A DNA stretch of 64,000 nt from Arcuatula senhousia (lineage: Eukaryota; Mollusca; Bivalvia; Mytilida; Mytilidae): assembly GCA_963971305.1 (NCBI GenBank), contig OZ020306.1, forward strand, positions 58,502,686-58,566,685, given 5' to 3'. The notes under the pieces were generated by a model, which saw only the letters and a program-made list of their open reading frames with translations, was not told the DNA's origin and did not search any database. Below, in pieces: positions 21,735 through 32,392 of the stretch. Made by a program: the position numbers and the translations under genes. Each line of letters begins with the position of its first letter. The first letter of the stretch is position 1.

Positions 21735-24197
21735 CTCTTCTAGCCAGGTAACACGACCAACAGTATTTCTTGTAATTCCTAGCTGACCCAAGGTTATGTC
21801 TGTGTCAACTTGAGACTGAACTTGAATGGACTGGGGAAAGTTTACAGTAAAGAGTTCAGTGGCTTCAGGAAGACTGCCTACATAGTCTATCAGAACCTGT
21901 GTAAGATATTAAGATTATTCATAGTCTGTCCAAAAACTTTCATCCACTAGTTAAATTTAGCATATTTTTGTTTAAATATAGGGATATTTTGTAAAAAAGT
22001 AGGAATTTCATGGTTTGAGCTAGTAGCTGAAAAAGTTTATGGTACAAACTGGGCAAAAACTATGTAACATTCAAATATGATAAATGAATGCATTATCAGA
22101 TTCTATTTCAAATAAGTTTGATTTTGATTGGTATGAGCATTTTTTTCTAATTTCTGTGCTTACTGAATAATATTTTACACAAATGACTTCCAGAGACTAT
22201 ACACACCTATTTATTTACCTCATAATAAATTAATGAATACATACTATTTGTAGATTACTCTATCTGGTTTACTTACATTGACACTATCTGTCTCCAGAAA
22301 TTTTCTGCTGAGGGTCTTCCAGTTTCTTGAAGTCATGAATTTGATTGTCAAGCCATTTTCTTGTTCTGCTGAAACTTTTATTTTCCTTGAATTTCTGATC
22401 TGAAGGTAGATTTTGTTCACATTGATGGGGCAAAAGTTTATAAGAAAAATTATTTGAGTCCAACATTGAAAATATGATGCCATAAAGTATTTTGTTATTC
22501 ATTGTAGATCTGTACATAATTTCTCAGTGTTCTGCCCAGCTTTTGTGTAGAGCAGTAAATTTCACCCGTGTTGTAAATTTTTTGGAGTAATTCCAGAAAT
22601 AAATGTATGGGGGGGGGGGGGGGTCGGAAGGCACTTTTATTTTGTACCCGCCATGCATAAAATTTTAACTTTTTCCCCCTTTATGTTGCATTTGAGAAAT
22701 ATCTAAAAATACGTCCCGTGCGGGGCCCGGGTGGCGAATAGGCCCGCAGCAGAGCCTAGCTTGTCGTAAGAGGCGACTAAGGGTCTTGGGATTCTGACGT
22801 CGGGTCAGTGCTCAGCCCACAGAGCGACCAAGTGTGTACCCTAGGTGGCTGAATAGGGTAGCCCTCGTCCGCGGGGGTTGTCAGGTCTATAATACGGAAA
22901 CCCTGACCGCCGACCATAGTGGGCCAACGTGTGTGGAGAGTGCCACGCTTCATGCACGTAAAAGACCCCTTTGTGGACCGCCCAGTAGTGCACCACATAG
23001 GCTAAATTTTCCGCCCCTACCCACCTCTCCCCTTTTTCCTGTGGTTCTTCAAAATTTACCGGTCCTTTGTTTCCCACCCCATCTCCATATTTCATTTATC
23101 ATCATCATTTCATGTTCATTTTATCATCCTTTTCATGTTCATCGCCTGTAAATAACCTATATAGCGTTGCACGGGCGTAAAACACCAACTCACTCACTCA
23201 CTCTAAAAGTACCACCACCCATAAAATTTTAATTAAAGTGCTTTCCGACCCCCCCCCCGATACAATTAATTCAGGAATAGCCCTGATGATTTTCAAAAAG
23301 TTTTCAGAAAAAAAAATTAATTATAAGGGGGTCAATTTCGCAGCTGTAAAAATTCAAACGTTTAATTAGTTTAAACATATTTATTTATCCTGGATTGGGA
23401 AACAAGCTTAATGCTTATGTAAATCCCTCTCCAGTTAGCAGGTTGCGAGTGTGGCCTTTGCAGCGGCCCCCATTGAGCCTACTCTTATCGAACTCTACAA
23501 AGGGGTCTTTAACGTGCATGGGGTATTGCTCTCCACATACACGGGACAACCTTTTTTCGTCCCTTTCGAAGGACTAGCATCGTTCCTTGAGACCATCCTC
23601 GCAAATGGTGTCAAGAGAGAGTCGGAAAATTGGTTCATGAAATTTTCACCCCGGACGAGGATCGAACCACGAACCTTGGTGTTAGTAGCCCGACGCGTTA
23701 ACCACTACACCACCGGCTCTCTAACGTTTAATTGGAGTATTTTACTCAAATACTCCCTCTCGGCATAACATTGATTCTTGTGATTGTTTTGGTGTAAAAA
23801 GCTTGAGAACTAGCCTGATCATTGGTGTTATTTCAAACATAAATTAGTTTACTTACTTCTTCCATTCTCTTTCTGATTTCTTCCTCATTGTTAAATTCTT
23901 GGATCCTCTTTCGTTCCTATAACATTACAAAAAGAAAACAGTTAATTTATATGTCTAAAAAATTGCATTATCTTGCAAATTTAATCATTAAAATGCATTT
24001 TAGGTATCTTCAAATCTAGATTATTTTTTAAGCTAATTCCAAAAAAAATTAAATGTTTGAAAGTGAAGCAAATTTTAATTTGGTAAGTTGAAAGGAAATT
24101 CCTAATTTAAAAGTAAACAAAGTAACTGTATGTGTATGTTTCAATGTTTTCTTACTTTCTCTTGATCTGCTTGCAGAGATCGCTCAAACTCTTCATC
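21735..24197 (-). CDS. UBX-domain protein, four internal exons of a host gene
   Basis: Minus-strand exons, all in phase 0: 24,156-24,197, 23,857-23,916, 22,277-22,399 and 21,735-21,896 (14, 20, 41 and 54 codons). Donors are GTAAG, GTAAGT, GTAAGT, GTAAAA; acceptors ATAG, TTCAG, ACAG. Joined, they give a charged helix (DEEFERSLQADQEK, then ERKRIQEFNNEEEIRKRMEE). Then comes a ubiquitin-like fold with ENGLTIKFM, LSRKFLETDS, VLIDYVGSLPEATELFTV and ITLGQLGI. Helix plus UBX domain is the arrangement of FAF1/FAF2-type adaptors, whose UBX domain binds the p97/VCP ATPase, and of some invertebrate HECT ligases with a UBX-like domain. N- and C-terminal exons were not found. A LINE abuts the first exon. 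Gene identity beyond the domain is not resolved. Confidence 0.8.
22605..23262. mobile_element. Foldback/MITE-like element with poly-G ends, split by a SINE
   Basis: Left arm 'gggggtcggaaggcacttt' (from about 22,619) and right arm, inverted, 'gggggtcggaaagcacttt' (about 23,240-23,258), each next to G or C runs of 9-15. 'cataaaattttaa' lies inside both arms. The family 1 retroposon at 22,713-23,202 is inserted between them. Confidence 0.5.
22713..23202 (+). mobile_element. SINE-like family 1, full length
   Basis: Complete from 'gtcccgtgcggggcc' to (CACT)n. Flanked by CTAAAAATAC (22,703-22,712) and CTAAAAGTAC (23,203-23,212), a 10-bp target-site duplication with one change. Lies in the intron between UBX exons 2 and 3. 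Confidence 0.9.
23368..23722 (-). mobile_element. tRNA-derived SINE
   Basis: On the minus strand it starts 'gagagccggtggtgtagtgg'. It has an A-box-like TAGTGGTTAACGCG (23,694-23,707) and a B box GGTTCGATCC (23,659-23,668), the internal RNA polymerase III promoter of a tRNA-like head. Further on is the core 'catgcacgttaaagacccc' shared with retroposon families 1 and 2. The 11-bp target-site duplication AACGTTTAATT (23,357-23,367; 23,723-23,733) is perfect. Sits in a UBX-gene intron. Confidence 0.85.
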
Positions 24198-24204
24198 CTG
24201 TTTC

Positions 24205-27200
24205 ATATTTATATGAATAACTCGTCAGCAGATAAGTTCAAGGATGCACTTGGTCACCCTCTCTGTAAAGAAAAAAATACCTCTTTTTTAAATCAAGATT
24301 TAGATTCAGAAAAAGCAGCCAACGATTTTACAGATATTATTAAAATAGCTGCGTCCAACGCATGTGTTAAGACTAGAAAAAGAATTCAAAAGAAAAAACA
24401 TACAAAAAATAGAATTTTTTTTTTATTCTGATTTGATTGGAAACAGAAAAGTTCTGATTGATAAAGGAAAACTTCTTTCTAGATTTCCATTTGATCCTAT
24501 TATAAGAGGGTCCTATTTCAAGTGCTATCGGGAATATAATAAAATGTGGAAATATAAAAAGAGACATTTTAAACAACAAATACTTGACCAATTAGATCAA
24601 TTAAAGGATTCAGATCCCCAAAAATATTGGAAGCTTATCAATTCATTAAAAGAGTCAAACAGCAATGATTCTTTAGAGACAGTTGAGCCAGATATATGGC
24701 GTGAATATTTTACAGATCTGAATAAAACTCCAGATGTCTACAAAAATAGACTACAAGAAATCTTATCTGATGTCAGTAATCTTGAAAAAATTAAGCAGTT
24801 TTGTGAGTTAGATTTTAGAATAACTCCAAAAGAAATCTCAAAATGTATAAACAAAATTAAAAATGGAAAAGCCTCAGGTATTGATGGTATACCTGCTGAA
24901 ATGATAAAAGCAGGATCACCAATTTTAATCCCATTAATACAAAAATTATTTAATGTTGTATTTTCGACAGGATCTTACCCTATGCAGTGGTCGTCGGCAT
25001 ACATAACCCCTATTTTTAAATCTGGGGACCCTGATAAACCAGAGAATTATAGAGGAATTGCTATAAATTCCTGTATTGGAAAACTTTTTAACAGTATATT
25101 AAATAATAGACTAGATAGTTTCTTGGTTAAGAACAATATCATAAGTAAATATCAAATTGGTTTTACAAAGAAGGCTAGAACAGCAGATCATATTTTTGTT
25201 CTGAAAACATTAATAGATAAATATATTAATAAAAAAAAATGGAAAACTTTTTGCCGGTTTTGTAGATTTAAGAAAGGCATTTGATACAGTTGTTCATGCT
25301 GGAATTAGATATAAACTTTTACAAAATAATATAGCTGGGCAATTTTATGCCATTATAAAAGATATGTACAGTTGGAGTAAGTTATGTGTCAAATTAAACC
25401 ACCAGCTAACTCCTTTATTTAATTCCTCAATTGGTGTAAGACATGGGGATGTTCTTAGTCCAAATATCTTTAATTTTTTTATAAATGATCTCCCTGATAA
25501 TCTTTCCTGTTGCATTGACCAGGTTGATGTAAATGGTCATCGCATAGACTGTCTAATATATGCTGACGACATTGTATTAGTTTCACAAACCCAAAAGGGA
25601 TTGCAACAAAGGTTAAACATGCTTAACTCATTTTGTAAAAAAAGGTGTTTGAATGTGAATCTCAAGAAAACTCAGGTTATGGTTTTTAATAAAACTGGAA
25701 AACATTTAAATTTTCATTTTCAATTGAATGGACAATCTATTGATTGTACCAACAGTTACAAATAACATTTACACCAAGTGGTAAATTTTCTCAGTGTAAA
25801 GAAGAATTATACAAAAAATCTATCAAAGCTTCTTTTAGATTGCAACAGTGCATGTCATCTTCTAATCCCAGTGTACAAACACTACTTCACTTATATGATC
25901 ATACTATTAAACCCATCTTAACATATGGTTGTGAAATATGGGGTATGTTTTCAACAACCTCTTCAGCTAGTAAAAATGTTGGACAATATTTATTTGAGAA
26001 AATATTTGAAAAAGATGTATCTGAAAAATCACATTTAAAATTTATGAAATATATATTAGGTGTTAATAAACGCTCTACCAATTTTGCAGTTATGTCTGAA
26101 CTTGGAAGATATCCTATGTATTTTTCCATTATATTGTCAATGTTAAAATATTGTCATAGATTAGAGCATATGGAAGATGGGCTACTATTTAATGCATTTG
26201 TTTGTAGTAAAAATCTCTGTCAAAATAACACAGCCACATGGTTTTCTAGTGTAGATTATATTATGAAAAAACTTAATATATGTTATAACCAAATGAAAAA
26301 TTTAAGTGTTAATCAATTTATTATTAAACAAGTGAAAGATCAGCTACTGAATAGTTTTCAACAATTTTGGAAAGAATATAGAAATATGATTGCAAACTCT
26401 GAGCAAGGGAAACTTTATACATATTTTTCATTTAAAACTACATTTGGATTTGAAAAATACTTACATTTAAAAGATTTTAGATTTCGACAAGCTTTAAGCA
26501 AGATCAGAATAAGTGCACATCCCTTAAGGATAGAGAAAGATAGATACTCAAAAAATTATTTTGAAAGATCATTAAGAAAATGTCAATATTGTACAATGAA
26601 TAAAACAGAGGACGAATTACATTTTATTATTGAATGTCCATTATATGCTGAATTTAGAGATATTTTTTCAAATAAGATTTTACATCATTGCAAAAACTAT
26701 AATAATTTACAAAACAATTTAAAATTTAATTGGAATTTTATTCAAGAAGATTTAGATTTGCTCAGAGAGTTTGGAAATTATATATATCAAAGTCTTCAAT
26801 TAAGAAGAACATCAAATATTGTTGCATAACTTTATGTCACTTGTTTATAGCAAGATATTATTTATTTGTTCAATAATAATGTTCTCATAATAAATACATG
26901 CATATTTCATACATGTAACTGTATCACTTTAGGTACTACATGGCTCTGCCCCTGTCAAATTATCAAGTTGTTGTTATTAATAAATCTGTAATCTGTTATA
27001 AGGTTATTTACTGTCACAAATTGTCATAATCACTTTTATGTAATTGTATGCTCTATTATAGGGCCCTTAATTGGAATATAGCTATTTCTATTTCTATTTA
27101 TAAATTAGTCATCAAGTTCAGGATTAAAATATCACGTGATGTTCTTCGAGTCCATTTTATGTCATTCTGTCCTCGTCAGTCGATGTGTCAACATCGTTTT

Positions 27201-27418
27201 ACTTTTTAGCCCCTGAAGAAGGACTTTATGTCCGAAAATTTTGGCATTCTTGTTTTATTTGTTTTAAAGGTTTTATTTCTTTATATTTCTTATTTAGTTT
27301 TTACCTTTTAAATGTGGCTTCACCATCCATTTATTTATCTATTTTATTTATACACAAGCCACAGTGCAACATACTTTATTTAAATGTTTAAAATAGTTGC
27401 TTCCTAAGTTAATTTTGT
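24205..27418 (+). mobile_element. Non-LTR retrotransposon (LINE), 5'-truncated and frame-broken
   Basis: The endonuclease is absent; the copy begins in the endonuclease-RT linker. RT motifs in order: GKASGIDGIPAEMIK, SGDPDKPENYRGIAINS, FVDLRKAFD, GVRHGDVLSPNIF and catalytic YADD (about 25,559). The C-terminus has KIRISAHPLRIEKDRY and a zinc knuckle C-x2-C-x9-H-x4-C (26,581-26,637), ending at 26,829. Frame breaks: a T10 run at 24,415-24,424, an A9 run at 25,231-25,239 (eight A would restore frame), and an out-of-frame deletion at about 25,763 where the YLG expected after NSYK is missing. The 3' region to about 27,418 contains 'cctgaagaaggactttatgt', typical of mollusc LINE 3' ends. Same subfamily type as the LINE at 59.6 kb. 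Clade not assigned. Confidence 0.85.
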
Positions 27419-27422
27419 AAGT

Positions 27423-27903
27423 GTCCCGTGCGGGGCCCGGGTGGCGAATAGGCCCGCAGCAGAGCCTAGCTTGTCGTAAGAGGCGACTAAGGGTCTTGGG
27501 ATTCTGACGTCGGGTCAGTGCTCAGCCCACAGAGCGACCAAGTGTGTACCATAGGTGGCTGAATAGGGTAGCCCTCGTCCGCGGGGGTTGTCAGGTCTAT
27601 AATCGGAAACCCTGACCGCCGACCATAGTGGGCCAACGTGTGTGGAGAGTGCCACGCTCCATGCACGTAAAAGACCCCTTTGTGGACCGCCAAGTAGTGC
27701 ATCACATAGGCTAAATTTTCCGCCCCTACCCACCTCTCCCCTTTTTCCCGTGGTTCTTCAAAATTTACCGGTCCATTGTTTCCCACCCCATCCCCATATT
27801 TCATTTATCATCATTTCATGTTCATTTTATCATCCTTTTCATGTTCATCGCCTGTAAATAACCTATATAGCGTTGCACGGGCGTAAAACACCAACTCACT
27901 CAC
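27423..27903 (+). mobile_element. SINE-like family 1, full length
   Basis: Complete head, core and (CACT)n tail, lying immediately after the LINE 3' end. No clear target-site duplication. One base is missing in 'ataatcggaaacc' relative to other copies. Confidence 0.85.
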
Positions 27904-27923
27904 GCTTTAATCAAAGACAAGCA

Positions 27924-27965
27924 AACAAGAGGCTCACAGGAGCCTGAATTGCTCAACTTGTCTTG
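27924..27965 (-). repeat. Terminal hairpin of a 155-bp-type tandem element
   Basis: 'aacaag' followed by AGGCTC-ACAG-GAGCCT (27,930-27,945) and 'gaattgctca' matches the terminus of the elements at 39.2, 41.6 and 51.3 kb with a changed loop. The rest of the element is not recognisable. Confidence 0.5.
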
Positions 27966-28329
27966 ATGTCAAACCTATGTCGAAGAACTTTGTAAAGCTG
28001 ATAAGCTCAACATTTGAGCAAGCAACAGGTTTTCTCTTTCAGCAATAGTTTTCATTCTGTAAGCAAAAATGTGCAAAATGTTATTTCAAGGGCTGTCTGA
28101 ATACTTTGACTCTATAGAGACTCGCGACCGATAGGAGCATTGGAGGGTTTTATTATTAAAAATAATGATACTTCTTCTAGATCAAGGTCGTTAATTTCTT
28201 TCTGCAGGTACTCCGATAGCTTTTTTTGTATCTTCTGGTAGAGGCAATATTTTTTTTTTTATTAAATGATTGTTCATTTAGGACGCATAGTGATGACATA
28301 AGCTCACATAAGTTCACTATTTTCGACTG
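27966..28329. other. No gene recognised
   Basis: AT-rich, no repeat or exon that I can support. Confidence 0.4.
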
Positions 28330-28475
28330 GAGTTGAAATTCAGTTATTTTTGTGTTTCCATGTTTTTACATGTTGTCTGTTTTTGTCCCGTGCTTTTTGT
28401 GTTTACTGGTTTTGTCTCTGCCCTTTCGGACTTTTGACATTCGGTTTCCCCATTGCTTCTATATAAAGTTACCTT
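28330..28475 (+). repeat. Dispersed repeat ('ctgccctttcggacttttga'), copy 1
   Basis: A diverged inverted copy lies at 63,305-63,430. This motif is one I associate with mussel repeats. Unclassified. Confidence 0.6.
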
Positions 28476-29669
28476 TAACTTCAAACTTACATATGTATTG
28501 TTGATACCATATATCATTATGCAACAATATAAAATGAATATTTTTTTTCGACTGAAAATGTGAAAAACTTAACAAAAGATATACATGCTAGTCAACAAAT
28601 GCAGCTGCAAAGTTGTATCCATATATCTTCCTTAGATGTGGAGCTGTAGGAGCGAGGCATACATACCGAGATGAACTGCATGTGATAATCAAAAGCGTAT
28701 TTTGACACATTTTGAATGATTTTTTCATAACTGAAAAAATTTAAATCAGACTGAGTTACATATACAACATTTTACTTGTAGATATTAAGGTAAAGACCAC
28801 AGATTTTAGACAATTCTGAAGAAAATATGAGCATTGATCATGACAGCTTACACGAATCATTGAAAAATTTTAAAACAAAATCTTCCCAAAGAGAAAAAAC
28901 ATCAAAACTGCTAAAATAGGCTGTTAACAACTCTGCAGCTGGTGTTCGAAAAGCGAAATCTTGGAGTCTCCATTGTATGCCAGAAATAACACTTGAATTG
29001 GTAAAATCTTGCCCCTATAAATTCTTGTCTATGCATGTTGAATAACACACCGAATGGATTTTAGACAAGCTGTCCGAAGGAAAGTTTATTGAAAAAAAAT
29101 ATGTTTTTTATTCTTGAAGGGAGACACGGAATTTGTGAGTTTTGTTTGAGAAACATATACAACATTAACAAAAATTTCTACCACAAGTTTTTTAAAAGAG
29201 AGCAAGAATGGAAACATCGCAGTGGGATATACAAGAGGCAGAACCATTGGAAAGACCATGAATGGGGCAATCTCATGGCTGGAAAGTTAAGTACGAAACG
29301 AATTAATACGTACAAATATGTATGTTGTAAGTCACTAGTAATGGTGAATTTAGTTGAGTTTCTTCTAGAGATGACGCCGATTTATTTTATTTTATTAAGA
29401 ATATCAATTAATCATTGAAATTTATGTATTGAAACTAAAACATGATTAAAATACCGGCTTTGCTGATTAAATTCGTCTACTCAGATTAAACACACAATTT
29501 ACAAACTTACAAATTTACAAACAATGATGTTTAAAACGCTTGGGTGATCAGATCAAACAGTTACACATGAATACACACGTGTCCAATCATTAAATAAACA
29601 TCTCATGATTAACACCTTTTGAAGCCATACAGCGGTCACGAATCAATTAAAATGACATCAAAGAATTTG
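28476..29669. other. No gene recognised
   Basis: AT-rich unique-looking DNA. A 109-codon plus-strand frame at 29,089-29,418 has no recognisable domain and looks random. Confidence 0.4.
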
Positions 29670-29892
29670 AAAAGTCGGCTTCGAGTAATCAGTGTTAATT
29701 ACTATTATTTTCAAAGCGTGGGACTGCCAAAATACCTCGACTTAACCGAGATTTCGAACTATCAGAGTTCGAGTAATCAAAGGTAAAAATGCATTGGGCT
29801 AACGGGAATTTTGCCGGGACTTTCAAAATAGTTGGAGTAAACCGAGTATTCGAATAATCCGAGTTCGACACATCGAGGTTCGACTGTAAATG
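29670..29892. mobile_element. MITE-like fragment
   Basis: Several 'tcgag' / 'ctcga'-type inverted motifs, ending 'cgaggttcgactgta', which resembles the terminal repeats of pogo/Tc-type elements (CAGTCGAACCTCG). The left end is not cleanly defined. Confidence 0.35.
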
Positions 29893-30794
29893 ACAGAGCC
29901 GAAAGAATGTCTGATGAATATGAGTTAATGCTACCATGTGGAACGAGAAAAAAAGGACATTTTGAGCAGAATCATGATGAGAAAACAGAATTTTTGGATT
30001 AGTCCATCAGTAGGTCATCCTTCAAATTATGGGATGACACGTTTGCACATCTCAAAATCAAACAGGTACATAACATGAATTTTTAGGGATTTTATGATAA
30101 AGGCTTATTAATATGCTTGCATACTAGAAGATTTATAAGGGACGGACCATTTAACTTGAAGGGGAGGGGGGCTTGGTTTATTGTTTTTGTAAGAATATTT
30201 TTTTTTATTTTTATCATTATTTTATATGGCAGAAATCCTTCTTCAGGTTTTTTTTCTTACCCTCTGCTGCCAAAATATTTTTTTTTCATCAAAAATAACT
30301 TTCAGAATATTTGTTTAGGAAAAAAAACCCTCTGCATAGATGATAGAAAGTCAAACCAACTATTGATCATACCCAAAAATTTTGAGTGCAAGAAGCCAAC
30401 TCGACCACCAAGAATGTGCAGTACAAGGAAAGAAACCTGGTGTTTCAAACAATTTTGAAAGTTCAATACTGGTAAATCAATGGCAAAATATAATAAAAGT
30501 TGTAGGTAAATTTGTGTCAGACCTGCTAATCTGATGGCCAGGCTTGTCATACAGATATAATTAAATGGTACAAATGTAAAAATGTTGTTATTATTAGATG
30601 TAATATCAAATAAACCTCAGTTATGATAATCACACATTTTATATTTTATTGAATTTTCATATGGTAACTTGTGTCAGTAGGTACACGTAACTGCAATGCC
30701 TCTTGGTCATGTTGGCAATCATGTTCATAAAACTTTATTTAAATCTTTATCTGTATAACCCCTCAATGTACATGTATATTATTTTGTTTATACA
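29893..30794. other. No gene recognised
   Basis: Includes T-rich stretches near 30,200 and, at 30,412-30,470, a short copy of the dispersed repeat found at 19.27 kb. Confidence 0.4.
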
Positions 30795-31617
30795 GGTGTA
30801 TCAACATTAATAGGAAAAAACACAGGAAAAGTTGTTTAACATGCAATCAGATGCCAACAGTGCAGGGTATGTGATATTGCTGTCAAAAGAGGAGTTCAAC
30901 CAAAACAGCACAACTGTAAAAAAAATTGGACTGGTTCGGCTAAGGCTAGTTCAAATGATTATGGACGTGGAGAAAAAAGGGGTGGAAGTTGCAGAAATAG
31001 CTGGCGATGATGATACAAATGGTTTTAATAGGTTAAAAAAGATGTATCATGATTCAAATATGGCCAAGACAAGTGACAGAGATCATGTTAAAAAGAACAT
31101 TATAAAAAAATTGTATGCTTTGAAAAGTCAACATATACAGCTATCAGAAATGGTTATTAACTCAATATTGAAAAACTTTTCTTTTCTAATTGATCAAAAC
31201 AATGGTGATCCTGATGGAATGGAAAATGGATTTACGGCAATGATTGAACACATGTATGGTGAACCTGACAACTGTAAGATATCCTGGTGTGGATATAAAA
31301 AAGATAATAAAAACTACAAGCACAAAAATCTGCCACATGGGAAAGACCTAACATCAGATGAATTACGTAAATCATTGGAGAAATTATTTTTAGAAAACCC
31401 ATCAATAACATCAAAGAAACATTCCAATTTGTCCAGTTCTCAAGCAAACGAAAGCCTTAATAACATCATAGCATCAAAAGCACCAAAATCAAAACATTAT
31501 TCTTCCTCAGCAAGTCTTGCATACCGAACCGATTCAGGTATACTGCAAAAGAACGAAGGATATGGATATGTTAGTGAGGCAAACATATCAATGGATAACT
31601 GTGGGCCAATTAATTAA
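30795..31617 (+). pseudogene. Mutator-like transposase domain protein, C-terminal fragment
   Basis: From 30,795 one frame reads VSTLIGKNTGKVV, a TAA at 30,837, then CQQCRVCDIAVKRGVQPKQH and CKKNWTGSAKASS. Near 30,950 the reading shifts by one base into VEVAEIAGDDDTNGFNRLKK, TSDRDHVKKNI, ISWCGYKKDNKNYKHKNLP, SQANESLNNIIASKAPKSKH and ends at 31,617. These segments fit the Mutator-like transposase domain (PF20700 type) abundant in cnidarians and molluscs. The cysteines and the SxQANExxN motif are kept. The frame preceding the shift in the longest open reading (from 30,832) is spurious. The 'tttatacag' just before the fragment looks like a splice acceptor. A stop and a frameshift make it inactive. 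Confidence 0.75.
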
Positions 31618-31827
31618 AAATATTCAACTTTTGTTGTGCTCTGACATATGCATACTATATGAACGCATGAATGTAAAATTTAAAGTATGTGTGTTTCCTA
31701 TTTCATGACAGCTAAATAAAAGGAACACAAAAACTTTTTATATGTACTTTTTCTTTACATACAAGTACATATGCATACCCACCTTTACTTCAATGTCTGT
31801 CTTGTACATGCAAACAGCTACATAATT

Positions 31828-32018
31828 ACAAATACCAAAAACGCGGGTATAAACGGTGAATTTGGATATGCTATATATCGATATTTCAAGGAGTAACCTC
31901 TCATCAGTAGCATTTAAACCAAAACATTGGAAGGTCAAATTCCAAAACTGTTGAAAACGAAAAGTACTCAAAACCAAAACGTTCGAACAAGGCAGCCAAA
32001 TCCACATGCCAGGATATG
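31828..32018 (+). repeat. Dispersed repeat, copy 2
   Basis: Diverged copy of 19,050-19,262, sharing 'gctatatatcgatatttcaa' and 'gaaaacgaaaagta'. Confidence 0.55.
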
Positions 32019-32062
32019 CCTTTTTGTCCGAACCAATCAGACTGCTTCTCTCTATGAAGTTA

Positions 32063-32386
32063 GTCCCGTGCGGGGCCCGGGTGGCGAATAGGCCCGCAGC
32101 AGAGCCTAGCTTGTCGTAAGAGGCGACTAAGGGTCTTGGGATTCTGACGTCGGGTCAGTGCTCAGCCCACAGAGCAACCAAGTGTGTACCCTAGGTGGCT
32201 GAATAGGGTAGCCCTCGTCCGCAGGGGTTGTCAGGTCTATAATACGGAAACCCTGACCGCCGCCCATAGTGGGCTAATGTGTGTGGAGAGTGCGGCAAAC
32301 ATGTTGACCCGTTTAGTCGCTTCTTACGACAAGCTTTACGGGCAGCTGCGGGACTATTCTTTTCACACCCGGTTCCCGCACGGGGG
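32063..32386. mobile_element. Chimeric SINE-like copy with two opposed heads
   Basis: 32,063-32,292 is the family 1 head in plus orientation up to 'tgtgtggagagtgc'. 32,305-32,386 is a head of a different subfamily in minus orientation ('cgtcttacgacaagctt'-like, ending 'ttcccgcacgggg'). The core and tail are missing. The two 5' ends therefore face outwards. Confidence 0.7.
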
Positions 32387-32392
32387 GATTAC

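Noticed and set aside
23659..23707. Functional tRNA gene on the minus strand
   Set aside because: A and B boxes are present but the unit continues into a SINE body with a target-site duplication and no proper acceptor stem; a tRNA-derived SINE head.
29089..29418. 109-codon plus-strand frame
   Set aside because: No domain, no neighbouring exon, composition like surrounding AT-rich DNA.
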